64,000 nt of DNA, from NCBI GenBank assembly GCA_045537065.1, contig JAZSOT010000053.1:25038-89037 (forward strand). Direction: 5' to 3'. Below, piece after piece: positions 23,802 through 32,238 of this stretch. Both the position numbers and the translations under genes were made by a program. Under the pieces are notes generated by a model, which saw nothing but the letters and a program-made list of their open reading frames with translations, was not told where the DNA came from and searched no databases. The DNA is from RGIG8709 sp045537065. Its GTDB lineage: Bacteria; Bacillota; Clostridia; Monoglobales; Monoglobaceae. Each line of letters opens with the position of its first letter. Position 1 is the stretch's first letter.

Positions 23802-23835
23802 ACGGGCTATAAAAAGACTATAGGGAGATGTGGTC

Positions 23836-24117
23836 ATGAATAGCCCCGAAGAAAAAGCAAATATATCTTTAGCTCTTGGTATTTTAAGTATTTTCACTTG
23901 GATCCTTCCAGTCTTTGGATATTCAGTTTCAATTGTCGGTTTGGTTATGGGGATATCCGGAATAAAAAGTGATGAAAAACCTTTTGGAATTGCAGGCATA
24001 ATCCTGTCAATCATAGGACTCACTTTTTGTATTGCAAATTCTGCAATTGGAGCATATAAAGAAATATCCAAACTATTTTTTCTAAAAATTTTTGGCATTC
24101 TAAAAGGCAGAAATTAA
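23836..24117 (+). CDS. Small DUF4190-like membrane protein
   Basis: This 93-aa protein has two or three hydrophobic helices (LALGILSIFTWILPVFGYSV, IVGLVMGISGI, GIAGIILSIIGLTFC). The layout of short N-terminus, then glycine-rich helices separated by a polar KSDEKPFG loop, resembles DUF4190-type proteins. ATG 23836 follows GGGAGATG. Its function is unknown, and its divergent XRE partner is probably its regulator. Confidence 0.7.
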   Translation: MNSPEEKANISLALGILSIFTWILPVFGYSVSIVGLVMGISGIKSDEKPFGIAGIILSIIGLTFCIANSAIGAYKEISKLFFLKIFGILKGRN

Positions 24118-24135
24118 AATTAATTTCTGCCTTTT
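24102..24135. terminator. Bidirectional terminator
   Basis: AAAAGGCAGAAATTAA and its complement form a long stem between the convergent small membrane-protein and trxB genes, with T-runs on both strands. Confidence 0.8.
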
Positions 24136-25054
24136 ATTTCTTTGTCAGATACTCTTCTGCCATATGAACACAAACCGCTCCATCCGAAACTGCAGTTACT
24201 ACCTGACGGACCTTCTTTTTTCTCACATCCCCTGCAGCAAAAACCCCCTCTATGCTGGTTTTTGTTGTTTCATCAGCTTCTATATATCCACCATCCGATA
24301 GCTTGAGCTGACCTTTCAAAAATTCAGTTACCGGCTTTCTGCCGACACTTACAAACATTCCGTCACATTCCAAAACTTCTTCCTCTTCTGTTTTAACATC
24401 TTTTAGGCGAATACCTTTCAGCTTGTCTTCAAATATCAGTTCAGAAACAACGGAGTTCCACCTGATTTCTATATTTTCTGTATTCATCAAGGCATCGTGA
24501 TAGACCTTTGCGGCACGCAGAGAATCTCTTCTGTGGACCAAAACAACCTTTTTGGCAACTCTTGAAAGAAGCAGGGCATCGCCTGCCGCCGTGTCACCCC
24601 CGCCTATAACCGAAACAACCTTGTCCTTATAAAACATTCCGTCACAGGTGGCACAATAGCTGACACCTTTCCCAATAAGAGCTTTTTCGTTTTCTATTCC
24701 AAGCTCTCTTGGGTTTGCACCCGTTGCAATAACAATTGTTTTTCCAAAAAAGGTTTCGTCTTTTGTTTTAACTATTTTAGGGTTTTCGTTTAAGCTGACG
24801 CTTACAACTTCCTTATACTTACTTTCCGCTCCAAAACGCAGAGCCTGTTTCATCATTTTTTCGCCAAGGGAAAATCCATCTATTCCATCTTCAAAGCCCG
24901 GATAATTCTCTATATTATGCGACTCTGCCATTTGTCCTCCGGGCATATATTTTTCAAGTATAAGGGTTTTAAGTCCTGCTCTTTTTCCATAAAGTGCTGC
25001 CGTGTAGCCTGCAGGACCGCCACCAATTATTATCATATCATAAATTTCTTTCAT
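24134..25054 (-). CDS. trxB: Thioredoxin-disulfide reductase
   Basis: A 306-aa FAD/NADPH flavoprotein that reduces thioredoxin. The FAD motif is IIGGGPAGYTAALYGKRAG, the redox-active pair is C134 and C137 in CATCDG, the NADPH motif is VIGGGDTAAGDALLLS, and the C-terminal FAD motif GVFAAGDVR. Length is typical. The partner thioredoxin is not nearby. A 47-base gap separates it from the CDF transporter gene upstream. Confidence 0.95.
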   Translation of the reverse strand: MKEIYDMIIIGGGPAGYTAALYGKRAGLKTLILEKYMPGGQMAESHNIENYPGFEDGIDGFSLGEKMMKQALRFGAESKYKEVVSVSLNENPKIVKTKDETFFGKTIVIATGANPRELGIENEKALIGKGVSYCATCDGMFYKDKVVSVIGGGDTAAGDALLLSRVAKKVVLVHRRDSLRAAKVYHDALMNTENIEIRWNSVVSELIFEDKLKGIRLKDVKTEEEEVLECDGMFVSVGRKPVTEFLKGQLKLSDGGYIEADETTKTSIEGVFAAGDVRKKKVRQVVTAVSDGAVCVHMAEEYLTKK

Positions 25055-25101
25055 AGGCTATCCCCTTTTTATCCTTAGTATATATCATTTGGGAAAAATT
25101 A

Positions 25102-25998
25102 TTAGTGGTGGTGATGGTGGTGATGATGTCCGTGGTGGTGATTTTCGCCTGTTTTACAACAAACCTCACCGCAACTTTCCAAAGCACTTTCACACTCAAC
25201 TGTTATATGGCTTATATTATGCTCATTAAGTTCTTCTTTTATGTTTTTCTTAATCTCTGCAAAATCTCCGTCGCATACCGCGTGAAGGGTTGCAGAATTC
25301 TTAAATCCGTCCATACTCCATATATGAAGGTGATGGATATCAAGAACTCCCTCTATATTTATAAGATGTTCCTTTATTTCGGCTAAATTTATGCCCTCGG
25401 GAATTTTCTCAAGAAATATATCAAGCACGGATTTTAAATTTCTGAGTGCACCATACATTATAAAAATTGCAAGTGCAATTGACATTATAGAATCAAGAAT
25501 ATAAAAATCCGTGAATTTCATAATAACCGCACCCAAAAGAACAATAGCCCAGCCAAGAACATCCTCAAGCATATGAAGATTAATAGCCTTTTGGTTTATT
25601 GAATCTTCTCCCCTTGTGAAATACGCTGCAAAGAAATTTACAAAAAAGCCAACAAGGGCAATTATTATCATTTTTCCATAATCAATAGGTTCGGGAGAAA
25701 AAAATCTCAAAGTTCCGTTATATATAACAATCAAAGACCCGCAAAGAAGTATTGCAGACTGAAGAACTCCTCCAAGGACAGAATATCTGTAATACCCATA
25801 GGTATATTTTTCGTCAGGCGTTCTCTCGCTCACCTTTTCAAGCAGAAATGAAATGCCTATACTAAAAGCATCCCCGAAATCGTGAATAGCATCCGACATA
25901 ACTGCTATACTTCCCGTGATTATACCTCCCAAAAATTCAAATACTGAAAAAAAGAGGTTGATTAAAAATGCAACTAATATTTTTTTCTTTGATTTCAT
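25102..25998 (-). CDS. Cation diffusion facilitator (CDF) metal transporter with poly-His tail
   Basis: A 298-aa CDF exporter with six membrane segments. The metal-site motif HDFGD (in VMSDAIHDFGDAF) is in helix 2 and HMLEDVLGW in helix 5 supplies the matching HxxxD. The cytosolic C-terminal domain includes VLDIHHLHIWSMDG. The protein ends with eleven histidines interrupted once by Gly (HHHGHHHHHHHH) plus a CGEVCC cluster, an unusually rich metal-binding tail. Zinc is the likely ion, by family. The start is two bases from the end of the MATE remnant. Confidence 0.93.
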   Translation of the reverse strand: MKSKKKILVAFLINLFFSVFEFLGGIITGSIAVMSDAIHDFGDAFSIGISFLLEKVSERTPDEKYTYGYYRYSVLGGVLQSAILLCGSLIVIYNGTLRFFSPEPIDYGKMIIIALVGFFVNFFAAYFTRGEDSINQKAINLHMLEDVLGWAIVLLGAVIMKFTDFYILDSIMSIALAIFIMYGALRNLKSVLDIFLEKIPEGINLAEIKEHLINIEGVLDIHHLHIWSMDGFKNSATLHAVCDGDFAEIKKNIKEELNEHNISHITVECESALESCGEVCCKTGENHHHGHHHHHHHH

Positions 25999-26000
25999 AA

Positions 26001-26634
26001 CTAGTTTTTATTTACCTCCATAATCCTTTTGGCTATTTTATTTCTTATGTATAAATATCTAATAAACAGAACCGCTCCTGTTACACTCCAGGAAATCGGC
26101 AACGAAAGATATATAGTTGTTATATTTCTGCTTAAAGGGAAGACAAAATTTATCCAGAGTATTCTTATTCCCGAAACCCCAAAAACTGTCATAATCATTG
26201 AAAAAACAGAGTCCCCAAACCCAAAAAGACCTCTTGATGATGCGTCCTGCACACTATAAATAAATACGGAAAGTGCAACAATTCTTGTCATAGTTGCCCC
26301 GAATTTTATTGACTCAGCATCAGCCACGATAAGTCCCATAAAAAAGTCAGCCCCCGGTACAAAAATCAGTCCCACTATAATCGCAAGAAAAAAGTTTATG
26401 CCAACACAAAGCTTAAAGCTTTTGTTACATCTTTCAATTTTTCTTGCCCCGTAGTTTTGCACCAACTGCCGCAAGAGAATTTGCTCCTGAAAATCTTCCC
26501 ACTATAACAGCATCCGCCGTGCTGTAGAGCTGTTGAAAAATAGAGGTGAGAAGAATTGGCACCGCAAATCTTACAAGTCTTGATAAAACATTTCCCTCTG
26601 TTAAATCAAGTGTCCTTTCTCTCATAAAAATCAT
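26001..26634 (-). pseudogene. MATE efflux pseudogene with internal deletion
   Basis: The first 60 codons (LDLTEGNVLSRLVRFAVPIL to SLAAVGA) match the start of a MATE transporter. They are joined out of frame to the last 150 codons (LVQNYGARKIERCNKSFKLC onward). Compared with the intact paralogue next to it, about 240 codons are missing and the two parts lie in different frames, so no full transporter is made. The junction falls at GCAGTTGGTGCAAAAC, where the two parent sequences look alike, suggesting deletion at short homology. Confidence 0.85.
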
Positions 26635-26669
26635 CTCCCGATTTTTAAAAAATGAATTTTATTAAAATG

Positions 26670-28016
26670 TTATACTTTAATTTTTTTCCTGAAGGTTATG
26701 TACCTTGCTGTCAATACGATAGCGGTTATTCCCCAGGAAACAGGGAATGCAACATAAAGCATCTCAACTGTTCTGAATAACGGCAGAACCGCAAAACACC
26801 AGAGAATTCTCACACCGGGTACAGTTAATAAAGAGATAACCATTGGTGCAAAGGAATCCCCATATCCACGGAGACTATAGGATATAACCTCCATAATTCC
26901 ACACATAAAATATGTTACTGCTATAATAACAAGCCTTTCTTTTCCGCAGATTACAGATTCTGTTTCGCTGACAAACATCCTGATAAGTCCTTCGGCAAAG
27001 AAAGTTGTTAAAAGTCCCAGCAAAAGTCCCAAAAAGATAACCAGAAGAAGACAAACCTTTGTTCCACTCTTGCATCTTTCCAGTTTCTTTGCCCCATAGT
27101 TCTGCCCCACAAAGGTTGTTGCAGACAGTGCAACTGCATTCATAATAAGATATAAAAAGCCCTCTATCTGTCCGCTTGCGGCACCGCCTGCCACAGCAGC
27201 TTTTCCAAAAGAGTTCAGCGTTGACTGAATAATTGTGTTGGAAAAACTAAATGTTGCACCTTGTATTCCCGCAGGAACACCAATAACAATAATTCTCTTC
27301 AGCATATGTCTGTCTATTCCTATCTTTGACGGCACAAGCTTTATCTCCTCATTTGTTTTCAGAAGAAGTCTCAGTGCAAGATATGCTGACACTGTCTGGG
27401 ATATAATTGTTGACACCGCAACACCCACAACCCCCATTTTGAAAACAATAACAAAAATCAGGTTAAACACAATATTAACAACCGTTGCAACACATAAAAA
27501 CTTTAAAGGATTTTTTGAATCTCCCGCCGCTCTTAGAATACTTGCCGCAAAGTTATAAAAAACCGACGGCACAGAGCCTAAAAAATATATACTCATATAG
27601 CTTTTGGCAAGAGGAAGTATTTCTTCGGGAGTGTTCATTAATTTAAGAAGGGGACCTGAAAAAATCACACCAAAAACCATCAGAAACAGTCCTGAAATAA
27701 CGCTTAAAGCAACAGATGAGTGAACTGCCTTTTCAATCCCCTCATCATCCCTTGCACCGATAAGCTGCGCGGTTATAATCCCCGCTCCCGTTGACATACC
27801 GATAAAAAGAGCAAGAATAAGATGCGTTATGGGTGCTGTTGCACCAACTGCGGCAAGTGCCTCCGCTCCAGAAAATTTACCTACTATCATACTATCTACT
27901 GCACCATATAGCTGTTGCAGAAGACTTGTGAGCATAAGTGGTATCATAAATTTTATTATCAGCGGAAGAATTTTCCCCTGTGTTAAGTCCATACTTTTTC
28001 TTTTTTCACTATCCAT
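26670..28016 (-). CDS. MATE family efflux transporter
   Basis: This 448-aa transporter has twelve predicted membrane helices in two similar halves: PLMLTSLLQQLYGAVDSMIVG opens the first and ATTFVGQNYGAKKLERC precedes the second half's end. Family members export cationic drugs or metabolites using Na+ or H+. ATG 28016 lies 6 bases after GAGG and one base after the stop of the DUF4364 gene, so translation is coupled. A decayed copy follows directly, pointing to a past tandem duplication. Confidence 0.93.
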   Translation of the reverse strand: MDSEKRKSMDLTQGKILPLIIKFMIPLMLTSLLQQLYGAVDSMIVGKFSGAEALAAVGATAPITHLILALFIGMSTGAGIITAQLIGARDDEGIEKAVHSSVALSVISGLFLMVFGVIFSGPLLKLMNTPEEILPLAKSYMSIYFLGSVPSVFYNFAASILRAAGDSKNPLKFLCVATVVNIVFNLIFVIVFKMGVVGVAVSTIISQTVSAYLALRLLLKTNEEIKLVPSKIGIDRHMLKRIIVIGVPAGIQGATFSFSNTIIQSTLNSFGKAAVAGGAASGQIEGFLYLIMNAVALSATTFVGQNYGAKKLERCKSGTKVCLLLVIFLGLLLGLLTTFFAEGLIRMFVSETESVICGKERLVIIAVTYFMCGIMEVISYSLRGYGDSFAPMVISLLTVPGVRILWCFAVLPLFRTVEMLYVAFPVSWGITAIVLTARYITFRKKIKV

Positions 28017-28017
28017 T

Positions 28018-28548
28018 TTAATCCTCATCAGGCATACAAAGTCTTAATATTTCTTTATAAATTTTTTCTCCGTTTTTATTGAAATTTTCCGCACTTAAAG
28101 AAGCAGGGAGTGTTGCGTTTCCAAAATCAACAGAAAGCTCCATTTTCACTTTTCCCTTTTCACAAACCCTGCATCTAAGCATTACTCCGCCCTCCGATGG
28201 CAGAACCTCTGCACTGACATCCTTTAAGCTTACCACATTTTCGTATCTTATTTTTCCTACAGCATCATTTATCCGCATTTTTGCCGCAGGAGGGATTTTA
28301 TCCTTAAAAAGAGATAAGGCTTCTTCTCCTTTTTCTGTCAGCGAATAGGACTCAAGGTCTCGATAGAACTTGGTTTCAATATACTTATCCTCCATAAGCT
28401 CAAGAAGAATTTCGGAAAGCTCAAAATATTCCATAACCTGCTTTTCCCAGGTCATAATCTCAATAAGCTTTGCAATATCAAGAGGTGCTTCATATTCCTT
28501 TAACGTATATAGCACTAAAAATTTTTCTTCTGATTTTTCAAGATACAT
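28018..28548 (-). CDS. DUF4364 family winged-helix protein
   Basis: A 176-aa protein of the clostridial DUF4364 family. The first 80 residues look like a winged helix (LYTLKEYEAPLDIAKLIEIM, then YSLTEKGEEALSLF), and the rest is mostly beta structure. The family is common in Clostridia beside degV or efflux genes, and is presumed regulatory without proof. The stop codon is one base from the MATE start. Confidence 0.85.
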   Translation of the reverse strand: MYLEKSEEKFLVLYTLKEYEAPLDIAKLIEIMTWEKQVMEYFELSEILLELMEDKYIETKFYRDLESYSLTEKGEEALSLFKDKIPPAAKMRINDAVGKIRYENVVSLKDVSAEVLPSEGGVMLRCRVCEKGKVKMELSVDFGNATLPASLSAENFNKNGEKIYKEILRLCMPDED

Positions 28549-28560
28549 AATATCAAATCC

Positions 28561-29412
28561 TTATTTCTTGTGTTTAAAATAAATTCCCACAACCCCAAGA
28601 CCTGCGTGTGTTGTGATTACAGGGCCGACAGGATAACATTTTATTTCCTTTGGCATAATCTTTTTTTCAAGCATTTTTTTAAGAAGCTCTGCTTTTTCAT
28701 CTGCATCTGCACTCAAGAGATAGATTTCATTTTCTGCAGGGCAGTCCATTTTGTTTTCCGCCTCTTCAACAAGTTTTGCGAGAGCTTTCTTCCCGCCTCT
28801 CACCTTTTGATAAACCTCAACCATTCCGTCATTATTCGTGAGAACAGGCTTTATATCAAGAATTTCACCGATTACCGCAGTTGATGCCTTTATTCTTCCG
28901 CCTTTTTTTAAATAGCCCAAATCATCGACCACAAAATAAACGCTATCCCTTTCAAAGGTTTCGGTTAAAAAGCTTATAATCTCTTCCTTTGTTGCACCGT
29001 TTTCCGCCATTATAACAGCTTCCATAACAGGCACACCAATACCCATACTAAAGGTTTTTGAATCAACAATGGTTATATCCATATTTTCTTCTTCAATTAG
29101 TCTCTGGGCTATCATATTTGCAGTAGTGAATGCTCCACTTGCATTAGCAGGAATTGAAATATAAACAACGGGTTCTCCGCCGCCGCCTAGCTCCCTGAAT
29201 AAATCTTCAACAAAGTCAGGGGTACACTGGCTTGTTTTCGGGTTTTCTTCCGCAGTTTTCAAAAGATTATAAAATTCCTCTGCCCCATATTCTGCATCCG
29301 CAAGTATGCTCTCGTCTCCAATATTTATATAAAAAGGTAAAATCTTTAAATTGTGTTCCTTTATAAATTCATAAGGAATATCCGCCGACTTATCTGCCAT
29401 TATTCTAACCAT
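28561..29412 (-). CDS. DegV family fatty-acid-binding protein
   Basis: A 283-aa DegV protein. RIMADKSADIPYEFIKEHNL is the usual N-terminus; TSQCTPDFVEDLF and ISIPANASGAFTTAN are the lipid-binding loops, and THAGLGVVGIYF ends the protein. DegV/FakB proteins hold a fatty acid in a closed pocket, and some present it to FakA kinase. There is no fakA homologue in the window. AAGGAG precedes the ATG; the trmL stop lies two bases upstream. Confidence 0.93.
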   Translation of the reverse strand: MVRIMADKSADIPYEFIKEHNLKILPFYINIGDESILADAEYGAEEFYNLLKTAEENPKTSQCTPDFVEDLFRELGGGGEPVVYISIPANASGAFTTANMIAQRLIEEENMDITIVDSKTFSMGIGVPVMEAVIMAENGATKEEIISFLTETFERDSVYFVVDDLGYLKKGGRIKASTAVIGEILDIKPVLTNNDGMVEVYQKVRGGKKALAKLVEEAENKMDCPAENEIYLLSADADEKAELLKKMLEKKIMPKEIKCYPVGPVITTHAGLGVVGIYFKHKK

Positions 29413-29413
29413 A

Positions 29414-29923
29414 CTATAAAACTCCTTCTTTGTTTAAATTTTTATAATCAAATTGTCTTAAAACCTCATAAGCTATTATCGCAACTGAATTTGACAGGTT
29501 CAAAGACCTTTTATTATACTTCATAGGTATTCTTATGCAATAATCATAATTATCCTTTAAAAGCTCCTCAGGAAGACCTTTTGTCTCCTTGCCGAAAACA
29601 AGAAAAATATCCTTTTCCTTATTATCCCCGCATTCTTTAAAATATGTAAAATCCATATCGCTGTGAACCTTTGCTCCTTTTGTTGTGCAATAATAAAATT
29701 CACCATTTTGATACTTTTCCTTTATCTCATAAAAGCTTTGATATTCAAAAAGCTTCAGCTCATCCCAATAATCAAGACCTGCCCTCTTCACCGCTTTTTC
29801 GCTTATATCAAAGCCTAAAGGATGCACAAGGTGCAAAGATGCGTCAATAATCGAACAGGTTCTTGCAATATTCCCTGTGTTTGAGGGAATTTCAGGTTCA
29901 ACCAACACTATATGTAAATTCAT
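29414..29923 (-). CDS. trmL: tRNA (cytidine/uridine-34-2'-O)-methyltransferase
   Basis: A 169-aa SPOUT methyltransferase that methylates the wobble nucleotide ribose of leucine tRNAs. MNLHIVLVEPEIPSNTGNIA, LVFGKETKGLPEELL and IPMKYNKRSLNLSNSVAI are the three knot motifs. Length is that of TrmL, without any extra domain. It lies 27 bases after the YifB/ComM-like gene, in a run of housekeeping genes that also includes rlmB, another SPOUT enzyme. Confidence 0.95.
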   Translation of the reverse strand: MNLHIVLVEPEIPSNTGNIARTCSIIDASLHLVHPLGFDISEKAVKRAGLDYWDELKLFEYQSFYEIKEKYQNGEFYYCTTKGAKVHSDMDFTYFKECGDNKEKDIFLVFGKETKGLPEELLKDNYDYCIRIPMKYNKRSLNLSNSVAIIAYEVLRQFDYKNLNKEGVL

Positions 29924-29950
29924 AATCCTCTTTTCCTTTCAAATGTCCGT

Positions 29951-31486
29951 TTAACTAAAAAATTTGCTGTCAAGTCCTCTGTAGCGAACTGCCTCCGTTA
30001 TATGCTGAGGCAAAATATTTTCTTCACCCTCTATATCAGCAATAGTTCTTGCAACCTTTAAAATTCTGTTGTGTGCTCTTGCACTAAGTCCCATTTTTTC
30101 AAAGGCAAATTTCATAATTGTGTTACATTCATCGGAAAGGGTGCAATATTTTTCCATAAGCTCGGGAGAAAGCATACTGTTTGAAAAAATTCCGTCATTT
30201 TTATATCTTTCAAGCTGAATTTTTCTTGCCTTATTAACTCTCTTTTTCATATCAGCCGAGCTTTCCTCTTCATTTTTTGACTCTAAGTCAGAATATGAAA
30301 CCGCAGGCACCTCTATATGAATATCAATTCTGTCAAGAAGCGGACCGCTGATTTTGCTCACATATTTGTGAATTTTTGTTTCTGTGCAGGAGCATTCCCT
30401 TGTGGGGTCTCCGTGAAAACCGCAGGGACAAGGATTCATAGAGGCAACCAGCATAACATTACAAGGATACGAAATTGTCCCCGACGCTCTTGTTATGGTC
30501 ACTGCTCCGTCCTCTAATGGCTGTCTTAAAACCTCAAGCGCATCTCTTCTAAATTCAGGAAGCTCATCCATAAAAAGGACTCCGTTATGAGAAAGACTTA
30601 TTTCTCCGGGTTTGGGATTTGCTCCTCCTCCTGAAAGTCCCACCGCCGAAATGGTGTGGTGCGGATGCCTGAAAGGTCTTTTTGCTACCATTGCACATTC
30701 CTTTCCCAATGCCCCCGATATACTGTGAATTTTTGTTACTTCCAAGGCTTCTTCAAAAGTCAGGTCAGGCAAAATGGTGGGAATTCTTTTTGCAAGCATT
30801 GTTTTTCCCGAACCCGGAGGCCCTATCATAAGAAGATTATGACCGCCTGCTGCCGCAATTTCAAGTGCTCTTTTCACTTGATACTGTCCCTTAACCTCTG
30901 AGAAATCCACCCCGTAGCTTCCTTCTCTTGAAAAAAGCTCTTCCATATCTGCCTTATGGGGAATAAGCTTCTCTTCCCCTGTGAGACCTTTTAAAAGTTC
31001 TTCAAGAGTCGATGCACCAAAAACTTCCATTCCCTTTACAATTGATGCTTCATCTGCATTGCAGGATGGAACATATGCTATATTTTTCCCCTTTTGAAAA
31101 GCGGAAATTGCCATTGGCAAAACTCCGTTTACCGACCTAAGCTCACCATCAAGAGACAGCTCACCCATAAAAACAGTTTCTTCTCCGTTCTCAATTTTCA
31201 GCTGGTCGGATGCTATTAATATTCCAAGTGCAATTGGTAAATCAAAGTAAGCCCCTTCCTTTTTAACGGAAGCAGGGGCTAAATTAACAGTTATTCTTTT
31301 TGGAGGCATAGTGAGTCCCGAATTTTTGATTGCCGCTCTTATTCTCTCTTTTGATTCCTTAACTGCGGTGTCGGGAAGACCAACAATATCAAAACCGGGA
31401 AGCCCTGCCGATATATCTGTTTCAACTGTTACTATATATCCGTCAAGACCTGACAGTCCGCAGGAATTTACCTTTGAAATAGCCAT
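29951..31486 (-). CDS. YifB/ComM-like Mg-chelatase-type AAA+ ATPase
   Basis: A 511-aa protein with an N-terminal Lon-protease-like domain (SVKKEGAYFDLPIALGIL), Walker A GPPGSGKT near residue 216, Walker B FMDELPEF, a zinc-ribbon-like CPCGFHGDP...C and a C-terminal helical domain (LSARAHNRILKVARTIADIE). ComM is a hexameric helicase that extends branch migration during natural transformation. The family is widespread, so competence cannot be inferred from it alone. Confidence 0.93.
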   Translation of the reverse strand: MAISKVNSCGLSGLDGYIVTVETDISAGLPGFDIVGLPDTAVKESKERIRAAIKNSGLTMPPKRITVNLAPASVKKEGAYFDLPIALGILIASDQLKIENGEETVFMGELSLDGELRSVNGVLPMAISAFQKGKNIAYVPSCNADEASIVKGMEVFGASTLEELLKGLTGEEKLIPHKADMEELFSREGSYGVDFSEVKGQYQVKRALEIAAAGGHNLLMIGPPGSGKTMLAKRIPTILPDLTFEEALEVTKIHSISGALGKECAMVAKRPFRHPHHTISAVGLSGGGANPKPGEISLSHNGVLFMDELPEFRRDALEVLRQPLEDGAVTITRASGTISYPCNVMLVASMNPCPCGFHGDPTRECSCTETKIHKYVSKISGPLLDRIDIHIEVPAVSYSDLESKNEEESSADMKKRVNKARKIQLERYKNDGIFSNSMLSPELMEKYCTLSDECNTIMKFAFEKMGLSARAHNRILKVARTIADIEGEENILPQHITEAVRYRGLDSKFFS

Positions 31487-31498
31487 ATTCTTTCCCCT

Positions 31499-32233
31499 TT
31501 ATTTCATTCTTTGTCTAACTGACTCGTAAATTAACACTCCTGCCGCAACAGATGCGTTAAGAGATTCTATTCTTCCAAGCATTGGAATTTTCACAAGAAA
31601 ATCGCACTTTTCCTTTAAAATTCTGCTCATACCCTCGCCCTCGCTGCCAATTATAATGGCAAGAGGACCTTTTAAGTCACATTCATAGTGCATCATTTGG
31701 GCAGAAAGGTCTGTTCCTGCCACCCAGAGACCTTCCTTTTTCAAATCCTCAACCGTTCTTGAAAGATTTGTTACCTTTGCAACCTTTGTGTATTCCGAGG
31801 CTCCTGCTGAAACCTTGAAAACTGTTGAATTAAGTCCCACACTTCTGTTTTTAGGAATAATTATTCCGTGAACACCTGCTGCATTGGCAGTTCTTATAAT
31901 ACTTCCAAGATTGTGCGGGTCGGTGAGAGAATCAAGAATAACCACAAACGGAGGTTCACCTTTTTCTTTCGCATAGCTTAAAATCTCATCAACCGTTGAA
32001 TAATCGTGAACTGCGGAAAATGCCACAACGCCCTGATGATTTCCACCGTCTGCCAAGCTGTCAAGCTTTGCCTGATTAACGAACTGATAGGGAATTTTCC
32101 TCTCCTTTGCAAGGGCAACTATTTTTGAAACCTTGCTGTGCTTTATCCCGTCTTTTATCAAAATTTTATCTATCTCTCTTTCCGTGGAAAGAGCCTCTAT
32201 ACAAGGGTTAAACCCATATATTTTATCCTGCAT
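31499..32233 (-). CDS. rlmB: 23S rRNA (guanosine-2251-2'-O)-methyltransferase
   Basis: This 244-aa SPOUT enzyme has an N-terminal substrate-binding domain (IYGFNPCIEALSTEREI) and the catalytic knot: LDSLTDPHNLGSIIRTANAA, IIGSEGEGMSRIL and IPMLGRIESLNASVAAG. It modifies the P-loop of 23S rRNA. A good GAGGAGG site precedes the ATG. The sensor kinase gene ends 5 bases upstream, so it probably shares that transcript. Confidence 0.95.
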   Translation of the reverse strand: MQDKIYGFNPCIEALSTEREIDKILIKDGIKHSKVSKIVALAKERKIPYQFVNQAKLDSLADGGNHQGVVAFSAVHDYSTVDEILSYAKEKGEPPFVVILDSLTDPHNLGSIIRTANAAGVHGIIIPKNRSVGLNSTVFKVSAGASEYTKVAKVTNLSRTVEDLKKEGLWVAGTDLSAQMMHYECDLKGPLAIIIGSEGEGMSRILKEKCDFLVKIPMLGRIESLNASVAAGVLIYESVRQRMK

Positions 32234-32238
32234 ACCTT

